DNA of 64,000 nucleotides from Larix kaempferi (taxonomy: Eukaryota > Streptophyta > Pinopsida > Pinales > Pinaceae). This document shows positions 35,990 to 46,286 of the stretch, in pieces. How positions within the stretch are numbered: position 1 is the stretch's first letter; the number at the start of each line of letters is the position of its first letter. The position numbers and the translations under genes were made by a program. The notes under the pieces were generated by a model. It worked only from the letters and a program-made list of their open reading frames with translations. It made no database searches and was not told the DNA's origin. The stretch lies in assembly GCA_027924585.1 (NCBI GenBank), contig BSBM01000442.1:2418001-2482000 (forward strand), written 5' to 3'.

Positions 35990-36245
35990 TTTTGCTCGCA
36001 TTAAAATGCTTTTAAAATTAAATTTTGCTCTAGAAGTCTAGAAAATACAGCGGTAAAATACTAAATCCAAGAAATTTTACTGGCATTAAAATGATTTTAA
36101 AATTAAATTTTGCTCTAGAAGTCTATTAAATACAGCAGTAAAATACTAAATCCAAGAAATTTTGCTTGCATTAAAATGCTTTTAAAATTAAATCTTTCTC
36201 TAGAAGTCTATAAAATACAGCCGTAAAATACTAAATTCAAAAAGA
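35990..36245 (+). repeat. 85-bp tandem repeat, three copies
   Basis: GCATTAAAATG starts at 35998, 36083 and 36168, giving a constant period of 85 bases. Units include GCTCTAGAAGTCTA and TACAGC-GTAAAATACTAAAT and differ at only a few positions. Noncoding. Confidence 0.85.
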
Positions 36246-36381
36246 TGAGTTTTCCAAAACTAAAGTGTAAAGAATTAGCATTGAATAAAATACCCATCAT
36301 AATAAACCACTTGTGTTGATGCACTATGAACCCCAAAAACTTGAATATAGGCAATAAAGGCTGACACCTTTGAACATTGAA

Positions 36382-37297
36382 TTACGATTGTAGAACGAGA
36401 TGAATTGTTGCTTGTGCCCAAGATGTTGTCTCTTTGACTTGGTTATCGTCAGAAGCCATGCATTCACCAAGAAACTCATTGTAGAAAGTTGAATTCCTGA
36501 GTATTGGTGCAATGTTATTACCAAGAGTGTCTGCAAGGTCACCAAGTACACCAACAACAGATTTTGTAACACTATCGTCCCTACAAACAAAGAAAGCATA
36601 TGATGATAAATGTCAGTGTAGGTAAACCATATTGTATTTTAATATTTTGACAACTGCACATGTAAGTATCTTAACATTTTAGTTTGCAGTTGGATTTGAA
36701 AGGCTCCAAGTTAGTAAAGACAAAATTTAAAATAAAATAAAAATTTCAAAAAACAGAAAAATAAAAACAATCATGCCCCTAACCTTTCTTTATCCTGGAA
36801 GACAACCACTATGAACTGCAATATACGTACCACATATGGCATCATTAGCTCAGGATTTTCATTCTTGAATCCTTGTAGAATTCCTGAATATGCCTAAAAA
36901 ATCCCATTTCTCAACTGATTATTGTATTCGACCATTTCATCATCTGTGCTGCTTGTTTGGGAAACAATCTCTACTGCAGATTGAAGCATTGGCATAACAT
37001 AAGCCAGATACTTCTCAAAATTCCCATCAATAGCAAGAGAAATATCCCCAAAGCATGAAAAGATTGGGGGCTTCACTGAACAGTGCAGCTGACTACTTGA
37101 CAAATCTTTTAGAAGATGAGTCATAATACCATCACAAAAAACGAAGCTTCCAAAGCATGACAAATGTCACCCACCACACCCACCATTACTACACAAACTT
37201 GATACTCTTCAAAATTCTAGAGACCCATTTCAACGTACTTATAAAACTCTAGCATATACATGGCAAACTCAGGATGAGTAACATAAGCAAGAGCACC
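36382..37297 (-). pseudogene. KPNB1: Importin subunit beta-1 pseudogene (C-terminal HEAT-repeat region)
   Basis: Importin beta-1 carries cargo through the nuclear pore. Conserved C-terminal blocks can be read on the minus strand in order: GALAY, EFYKYVEMGL, NFEEYQVC, VGVVGDICHALE, FCDGIMTHLLKDLSSSQLH, VKPPIFSCFGDI, MPMLQSA, AYSGILQGFKNENPELMMPY, then VVGVLGDLADTLG and a final ECMASDD region. The natural stop is at 36382-36384. A 203-bp intron with GT...AG ends (36581-36783) separates the last two exons and joins them in frame. Damage: TAG at 37217-37219, a frameshift near 37140, TAG at 36894-36896. Because the intron is kept, this is a broken duplicate of genomic origin, not a processed copy. 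No upstream exons are recognised. Confidence 0.88.
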
Positions 37298-37340
37298 TTT
37301 CTAGATGAGAAATCACCCTAACAACAAGCTTCTGAGACTG

Positions 37341-37473
37341 TAAAAATATGAAAAGTTTACACTCAGATCAGTCAAATTTTTCATAATATTTGCATGCTTT
37401 TTAGGTTTGGCTATGTATACATAAAGCTTCGACAGAGAACATGGGATAAAAGTCCAACGGTCGCTAGGGTTTT
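37341..37473 (+). repeat. 133-bp direct repeat, copy 2
   Basis: Second copy of 34323-34455. It sits immediately upstream, in gene sense, of the importin-beta fragment and may mark where the gene copy was cut. Confidence 0.65.
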
Positions 37474-38449
37474 AGCCTATTTTTTTATTAATTTTATGGT
37501 ATATTAATTTGACACTATTTAAATTTGTATAAAACGTAAACTGAAACGGACAAAAAATACAAGACCGTCGTCAAATTTGCCTTTGACATGCAATTCACAT
37601 TAGCTCCACAGCACAAATTCCAATAGAAACAATAAAAACAAATTTCCAGAAAAAAGAATTCCATGGATATACATTAGTCAGTCTAAATACTTACCTCTTG
37701 AAACGAAGAACTCCAAAAGTACAACACATAAGTTCTTAACATAGGCTCTTTGGTATATTCAAAACTGTTATAATGAGTTACACTGACAAGCAAACTAAAA
37801 CGATAAACTATTAATATTCAGTAACATGTAATAAAATAAATATACATATCATATAACAAAAATAGAGATATAGTTTAAGATACCAACCTGGGTGTGAAGC
37901 TATTCTTGAAAATATACTCAGAAGTGTTACTTTTAGAAAAGACTGTTTGTGCCTCGGAGAGGTCAGTCTTCTGCAGGAACCAGCTAACCCTACAAGAGGG
38001 TGTGTACAAACCAGAGAGAGAGAAATGAATGGAGTTAATTAGGTCAATGACAGTCAAGCATAGTTCATAACTCAACATAAATAAAGTCACAAAAATTATA
38101 AACTTCAACCAAGTCTTAGCATAAAATAAGTGATTATCAGCACACCATAACTGATCATAGGTGATCAAAGTCAAGTACTCTATAAGACCAAAAATTCAAC
38201 AACGCGGTATAAAAAAAATGAAGGAGGGTAAATGTTTGCATTAACCACAAGTCAAAGGCAAGGTACCAAAAGTCTAATAATAACTGAATCAAGATGGAGA
38301 AGGTACAACAAGTATTTAATAATTCAATCAGTAACAAGTAATAAAATAAACATATTGATCATATAACAATAAGAGAGGTATAGTTGAAGATCTCCATGTC
38401 AACATTAAACCAAAAGTACGACAGCATAGATGTCGATGGTAATTTGTTC
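37474..38449. other. Intergenic DNA with one exon-like segment
   Basis: On the minus strand 37888-37989 is open in one frame, is preceded by a good acceptor (CTTGTAG) and is followed by a donor (CCCAG then GTTGGT). It encodes a peptide containing TDLSEAQTVF and YIFKNSFTPR. I do not recognise the family, and it does not look like importin beta. Nothing else coding-like is seen. Confidence 0.4.
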
Positions 38450-38565
38450 CATCCAAACCTACCAAGTGTACTTTTAGGTCAGCATTATTCTTTTCTCTGA
38501 ATTGTAGCTATGGTTCGGAGTCAAGAATACTGCTGACCTAAAAGTATACTTGATAGGTTTGGATG
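38450..38565. repeat. Hairpin with 43-bp stem and 30-base loop
   Basis: Arms 38450-38492 and 38523-38565 pair along 43 positions with three mismatches. The arms share the block CTTTTAGGTCAGCA. Size and near-perfect stem fit a MITE remnant or a young microRNA-type foldback. No coding frame is associated. Confidence 0.65.
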
Positions 38566-39310
38566 TAAACCATTTTCAATGTTGATGCCACTACCCTCCT
38601 TATTGTCTTACAAAAAGACATGAAAATGAGCAAAAAGACTTAAAATTATGGACTTCACCTTCAAAGAGTTCCTTACAATCACATTGATACGACGTCCCAC
38701 AACCATTTCTCTTGAAACTCACTCTTCATTCATTCTGTATGCATTTCACTATGCAACCGTCTCAGATTCTCACTGGGTTTTCCCTCAATTAGTTTATCAA
38801 TTCAGTATGACCCATGCCCACCATCCGAGGAGTGTTTCTAGTGGCCAAATGTGGCCAAACAACTGTAGTATTGTATAAGAGCAAAAGTTCAATAAGGTGG
38901 TTTTAAAAAAGTTACTCAAGGAGGGTAAATGACCCCATTAAACACAAATGAAAGATAAGGTACCACAAGACCAATCATATCTCAATCAAGGTGGGGAAGG
39001 TACAACCAGTCATATCTCTCTCAAATGTACAGCCGTCCAATATAGCCTAAAAGTTCATCATCATAGTATAAGGAAGGATGGTGGGATGCCAAATAAAAAT
39101 ATCCCTCATTTCTCTCTATTGATCAAATAACAATAAGAGAGGTGCCATTGAAGATCTACACGTCAACATTAAACCAAAAATCAGATCTGAACTGTGGGTA
39201 CAAATATAGTGCATTGTACTATAGAAAATAAAAGCCACCTGTGTTACCTTTCAATTTAGCAATATGATCTACAGAAGCAAAATTTCAAAGTTGCAATGTT
39301 TTTTTTTTTT
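38566..39310. other. Intergenic DNA
   Basis: No gene or repeat is recognised apart from the poly-T run at 39300-39310 bordering the repeat cluster. Confidence 0.5.
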
Positions 39311-39936
39311 ATTATCACCTACCTAGTCTAGCTGGTACTCGAGTGCAATTCTTTTTTTTGCTATATGGTTTTGCATAGTTGCAATGTTTTTTTTATTAAA
39401 CTAAATTTTATAAAAATTATTTATTTCAAAGCTCATTGGCTCTGAAATGGTGACGTAAGTCTTGGAATCGGCATCCCAAGAGCCGGCGGTGCGATGTCGT
39501 CAACGTCTGCTTGTTTGTTTAATGCATGACAAGATGTTGAAGCCACGTTGTAGAGGGCGTCGAAGCCACGTTGAGTGGTGACGTAAGTCTTGAAATGGGG
39601 GCGGTGCGGGTATGGCCAAAATGGGGGCATTGCGGGTCTGGTCATTTGTTTAATGCATCGCAGGTTGACATGACAAGGAGCAGGAGGTTGAAGCCACGTT
39701 GAAGGAAACATTCGAGCCATAAAGTCTTGAGCGGTTATGAAAGACACTTGCTAGCTCATAGCGTATTTTAGTTTGTGAGTATTGAAATGAATTGATAAGG
39801 TTTGGCTTGTGCTCGGGTGACGGTGCTCCCATGGTTTCATCTTGGTTGGGCAAAGGAGAAGTCCAAGGTCGCGGATCGCGTATTCGTGTGTGTTTGTTGC
39901 TTTGGTTCAGGTAGATTCAGGGTTTGTTACCTGTTG
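39311..39936 (-). repeat. Module 1, inverted left arm, with exon-like start
   Basis: Reverse complement of 42887-43494 and 45326-45904. Within it, on the plus strand, an ATG at 39831 opens a 27-codon segment (MVSSWLG...) that runs to a consensus donor, CAG followed by GTAGAT, at 39910/39911. The forward copies keep the same ATG and donor in reverse orientation. This may be a captured first exon of a host gene. Confidence 0.6.
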
Positions 39937-42900
39937 TAAATAAGAAGATAAACTTAATCTCAATTCCATATATTAGGATAAGCCTCTAGTTTCACTATTC
40001 ATTAAGATTATATGCATATTTAAAGTTATGGAATTACATACATGTAGATTCAGCTAACATCAGTTACCTATTATGTTTATAGTCAAACACATAGATCTCT
40101 ATCAATATAGTTATAGAGAAATTTATGAAGAACGATTTCTCGGTTTTGATTTTGAGTGCTTTCGTTCGGATTTGGGTTTGGGGTTTTGATTTCAGCTTGT
40201 TGTGGCGTGTTTTCGTGCGGGTCAGGGGTTGGTTCGTGTCTCGACAATTTCTTTGGAGGGTTATGTAGTTCGAGTGTACTTGTGGAGCCTGGAATATAAT
40301 GGAGAGTTATACACTGTGCCTTTGAGCTTGTTTATGATGGCACATTGGGTGGCTTGCTTAGCATTAAGCTAAAGTATATTAAATTTTTTTGCAGGCACTC
40401 AATTATTACATGAGTTATGGATTCGAACCTGGATATCTTAGCATGATCTCGCTTAACCATAAGTTATGCTTCCATCGTGGAGTTAATATAACCATGTCTC
40501 CACATGTGTGGCAAGAGAGGGAGCTCAAGGAAGATGATGCGTTAAATCAACAATACTCCTTGGGATCACGATCCTGCATAAAAATATGCAGCAACATGGC
40601 CCTTAAAACCAAAATTGGATGTCCGACAACTTGCTCATAATATGTCAAATAAATCGAAAAATTGATACTAGCACTACTATTGTGATATTTGCGTTATAAT
40701 CTTATCTCAAGTGGATATAATAGGTTATATAATGTATAAAGCAGGTATGCTTGTAGGAGTTTTTGACTTGATCCTTGATTTGGGATAAGTAGGAACAAAT
40801 GAATGTACTAACAAATGTCCCATAATATGGGAATGTAAGTGATGGTTGAAATACATTGTATTTTTCGTTTATATAGCAGACTACACGAGCACAAGGTGAC
40901 AAATCATTAATAACAAGTCAAAGACATGAGAATCATTTACAAATAAATAAATAACTAAAAACATGTAAACAAAACATAGACGTATACATACAGACAATGA
41001 GCATATATACACAAGTTCGTAGACAAATAAACCTTGAATCTACGTGAAATAAGGCAAGAAAGGCAGAGGAATAGGCGATCCGTGACCTTGGACTTCTCCT
41101 TCTGCTACTGCTGCTGCTGCTCCTTTCTCTGTGTCTGTGTGTTTTGTTTTGTGTTCTTCGCCCACCTGAGATCAAACCATGCGAGCACCAATAACCTGCC
41201 ACAAGCCAAACCTTATGAATTCGTTTGAAAATTCACAAAATAAAATACGCTATGAAACCATAAAACTGACTGACCAGGTGGCGCAGCAGCTGTCTTTCGT
41301 AGCCGCTCAAGATTTTATGACTTGAATGTTGGCTTCAACGTGTCTATTCAAAGTGGCTTCAACGCCCTGTTCACTGTCATGTCAATTGCTACAAGCTTTA
41401 TGATGCATTAAACAAATGAGCAGACCCTGACAGCATCGCACCAATGACTCTTGGGGTGCCTAGTTTAATAAAAAACAGATTATAACTATGTAAAACCATA
41501 TAGATAAAAAAAATTAAACTCAAGTGCGAGCTAAATTAAGTAGATTAATTAATAGGGTACGAGCGATCCATATATTTCCTGCCACGCAGGATATAATAAT
41601 AACAATAATAGCATGAGTATGATTGTAACTTGGCAATGTTACACTAATTAAAACCTCATTGTTAGAGACAACCTGAGAAATGCTCTAGCATTGCTCGCAA
41701 CCAGGTCTGGAATTTGACGGGCTAAAGAACGTTTTTTCAGTTCTTAAACCTATTTGACAGTAAAAAAAATGCTGGCAGGTCAACAGCTACGTCCATTAAC
41801 AATTTCAAACCGTTGATTCGACGTTTACAGGGTTAAGGCCCATGCCATAAATTTTAATAAGTGGCGATCACTGTTTGACAAGATAATCCAAGCAAGCAGA
41901 CTTGCAGTGACCGATTCCATGCACCAACACGATAGCAGCTACAAAGGTGAATGCACAACAATAATTGACATGCCCCTGGATTTGGCAGCTGCACTGACAT
42001 GCAAACGTGTAGCAACAACATAGCAGGGAAGAACAACAAGCACAAAAAACACTAGCATATAGACAAACATAGAGCAGCACGACGGGCTGTTTTTCCTTCC
42101 ACTTACAGAGGCCTTGTAAAAAAAAAAAAACTAAATCAGATACTGCTATGAAATTAACACACAAACATTGTTCTATTCCGGCCACAAGATAATGATAATA
42201 ACATACACAAAATGCATAATGCATAGAATCAGCAGGCACACAAAAGTAAAAAATGCTACTAATAGTAATCTTATGCATGAATCAAGAAAAAATCCTAGAC
42301 TTGTGAAAGAAGCATTTTTGTGCATATCAATGGCTGCCTGACGCAAGGAAGATGCCTCTTCTTCCTTGCCAACAGCTATGTCGCTAGGATTTTAGGCTAT
42401 TTTTTATTTTTTATCCACAACAAAGTTATTACATAAATAGCCATACGAAGAAAACCTATGTATGCACAGGGACAAATCCTTTTCAGACAGAACACGAAAC
42501 TAAAATCATGCAAACAAAGCATAGACGTATACACACGGAGAATGAGCATATATACACAGTTTCGTAAACAATGAGCATAGACGTAAGCCTTTTCTTCGGC
42601 CCCGAGACCTTAGCACAGAATTTATCCACAACAAAGTTACTACATAAATAGCCATACGAAAAAGAACTATGTATGCACAGGGACAGAGCCTTTTCAGATA
42701 GAATACGAAACTAAAAACATATAAACAAAGCATAGACATATACACACAGACAATGAGCATATATGCACAGGTTCATAGATAAATAAACCCTGAATCTACC
42801 TGAACTAAGGAAACAAACGCAGACGAATAGGCGATCCGTGACATTGGACTTCTCCTTCTGCTACTGCTGCTCGTCTCTCCGTGCAGCAACAGGTAACAAA

Positions 42901-45325
42901 CCCTGAATCTACCTGAACCAAGGCAACAAACGCAGACCAATACGCGATCCGCGACCTTGGACTTCTCCTTCGCCCAACCAAGATGAAACCATGGGAGCAC
43001 CGTCACCCTAGCACAAGCCAAACCTTATCAATTCGTTTCAACACTCACAAACTAAAATACGCTATGAGCTAGCAGGTGTCTTTCATAACCGCTCAAGACT
43101 TTATGGCTCGAATGTTGCCTTCAACGTGGCTTCAACCTACTGCTCCCTGTCATGTCAACCTGCCATGCATTAAACAAATGACCAGACGCGCAACGCCCCC
43201 ATTTCAAGACTCACGTCACCACTCAACGTGGCTTCAACGCCCTCTACAACGTGGCTTCAACATCCTGTCATGCATTAAACAAATGAGCAGACGCTGACGG
43301 CATCGAACGGCCGGCTCTTGGTGTGCCGATTCCAACACCTACGTCACCATTTCACAGCGAATGAGCTTTGAAATAAATAATTTTTATAAAATTTAGTTTA
43401 ATAAAAAAAACATTGCAACTATGTAAAACCATATAGCTAAAAAAAAATTGAACTCGAGTACGAGCTAGACTAGGTAGACTAGGTAGGTGATAATAGGGTA
43501 CAACGTGGCTTCAACATCCTGTCATGCATTAAACAAACGAGCAGACGCTGACGGCATCGCACCGCCGGCTCTTGGGATGTCGATTCCAAGACTTACGTCA
43601 CCATTTCAGAGCCAATGAGCTTTGAAATAAATAATTTTTATAAAATTTAGTTTAATAAAAAAAACATTGCAACTATGTAAAACCATATAGCAAAAGAAAA
43701 AATTGCACTCGAGTACGCAGGACATAATAATTTTATTAACTAAATATTATTATCTTAAAAATATCTTAATTTAAAAAAAGACACATTGTTATGAAATTTA
43801 AACATTACATTAAACTAAATTAAATATTCAATGCAACATACTTTATCTCATCCTAAGAATCCCATACTTCGATTAAGTTGCAGCTAAAGTCTATAACATA
43901 ATCCCATATGAAAAAAAACTATGTATGCATAGGGACAAAGCCTTTTCAAACAGAATACAAAACTAAAAGAATGTAAACAAAGCATAGACGTATACACACA
44001 GACAATGAGCATATATGCAGAGGTTCGTAGATAAATAAACCCTGGATCTACCTGAACTAAGGCAACAAACGCAGACGAATAGACGGTCCGCGACGTTGGA
44101 CTTCTCCTTCTGCTGCTGCCGCTCTCTCCGTGCACGAACAGCTAACAAACCCTGAATCTACCTGAACCAAGCCAACAAACGCAGACGAAAACGCGATCCC
44201 CGACCATGGACTTCTCCTTCGCCCAACCAAGCTAAAACCATGGGAGGACCGTCAGCCTGGCACAAGCCAAACCTTATCAATTCGTTTCAATACTCACAAA
44301 CTAAAATACGGTATGAGCTAGCAGGTGTCTTTCAAGACTTTATGCCTCGAATGTTGGCTTCAACGTGGCTTCAACCTGCTGCTCCCTATCATGTCAACCT
44401 GCCATGCATTAAACAAATGACCAGACCCACACCGCCCCCATTTCAAGACTTACGTCACCACTCAACGTGGCTTCAACACCCTCTACAACGTGGCTTCAAC
44501 ATCCTGTCATCCATTAAACAAACGAGCAGACGCTGACGGCATACACTCGAACTACATAACCCTCCAAAGAAATTGCCGACACACGAATTAACCCCTGACC
44601 CGCACAAAAACAGGCCACAGCAAGCTGAAATCAAAACCCCAAACCCAAATCCGAACGAAAGCACTCAAAATCAAAACCGAGAAATCATTCTTCGTAAATT
44701 TCTCCTAAAAACGGTCCATGGAAGCTACAAAACCGGCAGCATTCCTTTATGCTGACAACCTTCTCGCTCTTAAGTAAACCGCGCACTGAACTCAAAGCTT
44801 TGCAACTCCATTTCTGCTATTCTCTTCAACCCCGAGACCTTAGCAAAGAATTTATCCACAACAAAGTTATTACATAAATAGCCATACGAAGAAAACCTAT
44901 GTGTGCACAGGGACAAAGCCTTTTCAGACAGAATACGAAACTAAAAACATGTAAACAAACCATAGACATATACACACAGAGAATGAGCATATATACACAG
45001 GTTCGTAAAGAATGAGCATAGACGTAAGCCTTTTCTTCGGCCCCGAGACCTCAGCACAGAATTTATCCACAACAAAGTTATTACATAAATAGGCATACGA
45101 AAAAAAACTATGTATGCACAGGAACAAAGCCTTTTCAGACATAATACGAAACTAAAAACATCTAAACAAAGCATAGACGTATACACACAGACAATGAGCA
45201 TATATGCACAGGTTCGTCGATAAATAAACCCTGAATCTACCTCAACTAAGGCAACAAATGGAGACGAATAGACGATCCGCGACGTTGGACTTCTCCTTCT
45301 GCTGCTGCTGCTCCTCTCTCCGTGC

Positions 45326-45904
45326 ACGAACAACTAACAAGCCCTGAATCTACCTCAACCAAGGCAACAAACGCAGGCGAATACGCGATCCCCGACCTTG
45401 GACTTCTCCTCCGCCCAACCAAGATGAAACCATGGGAGGACCGTCACCCTGGCACAAGCCAAACCTTATCAATTCGTTTCAATACTCACAAACTACAATA
45501 TGCTATGAGCTAGCAGGTGTTTTTCATACCCGCTCAAGACTTTATGCCTCGAATGTTGGCTTCAACGTGGCTTCAACCTGTTGCTCCCTGTCATGTCAAC
45601 CTGCCATGCATTAAACAAATGCCCAGACCCGCACCGCCCCCATTTCAAGACTTACGTCACCACTCAACGTGGCTTCAACATCCTGTCATGCATTAAACAA
45701 ACGAGCAGACGCTGACGGCATCGCACTGCCGGCTCTTGGGATGCCGATTCCAAGACTTACGTCACCATTTCAGAGCCAATGAACTTTGAAATAAATAATT
45801 TTTATAAAATTTAGTTTAATAAAAAAAACATTGCAACTATGTAAAACCATATAGCAAAAAAAAGAATTGCACTCGAGTACCAGCTAGACTAGGTAGGTGA
45901 TAAT
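45326..45904 (+). repeat. Module 1, right arm nearest the PPR gene
   Basis: Runs from the CCCTGAATCTACCTCAACC side to GGTAGGTGATAATAGGG. It is the inverted partner of 39311-39936 across about 5.4 kb. It ends about 380 bp before the PPR start codon. Confidence 0.65.
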
Positions 45905-46286
45905 AGGGTCCGGGCGATCCATTTATATCCTGCTACCCAAGACATAAGAAAAAAAGGGATTTGATAGAAAGATCTATTAATACATGATAGATGCAGGTTT
46001 AAGATGGATCTAAGTTGGTTGACAGTACATTAGATGACAAATAAATTCGCAGATGGTGTTTAAAGCAGGATGGTTAACTCGTACAAAATAGGTTACAACG
46101 GAGGGTGTGGGAGAGCTTTGAATTCTACTGGGCTTTGAACTCCTCAGATTCATTCATGGATTAGGCTCGGTATTACGTAACCACATAGCTGGAGGCATAT
46201 AATCATCCCATTAGCCAAAAACTCAATATGAACGATGTTTGTTTCACACCTATGATTTGTTGAGGTAGCTTCAGTCAGTCCATGTC
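45905..46286 (+). promoter_or_regulatory. Upstream region of the PPR-DYW gene
   Basis: About 380 bp of mainly unique sequence between the repeat cluster and the start codon; it must hold the 5' untranslated region and at least the proximal promoter if the gene is expressed. No convincing TATA box is seen. An ATG at 46282-46284 lies five bases before the main start, in another frame, in a weak context. It overlaps the main frame and ends about 100 bases inside it. The main ATG has G at -3 and G at +4, a better context. Confidence 0.45.

Larger units (their letters stand above)
39311..45904. repeat. Cluster of direct and inverted repeat modules upstream of the PPR gene
   Basis: About 6.6 kb composed mainly of three modules. 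Module 1 (about 610 bp): one inverted copy at 39311-39936, and forward copies at 42887-43494, 43499-43740 (partial), 44145-44541 (partial) and 45326-45904; a diverged one lies near 41270-41610. Module 2 (about 165 bp): 40115-40282, inverted at 44543-44715. Module 3 (about 120 bp, with GTATACACACAGACAATGAGCATATA): near 40955, 42510, 42700, 43970, 44940 and 45150. The outer arms (39311-40282 and 44543-45904) form a very long imperfect inverted repeat. Many short open frames here are translations of the modules and are not genes. No transposase is visible. Confidence 0.7.

Noticed and set aside
40900-45400. Several minus-strand open frames of 60-136 codons, Cys/Tyr/Leu-rich and mutually similar
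   Set aside because: They are translations of repeat module 3 in different copies, have no conserved start or end, and match no protein family I know.
39311-45904. A complete Mutator-like transposon with transposase
   Set aside because: Long inverted arms are present, but no transposase motif is readable between them and no target duplication is visible.
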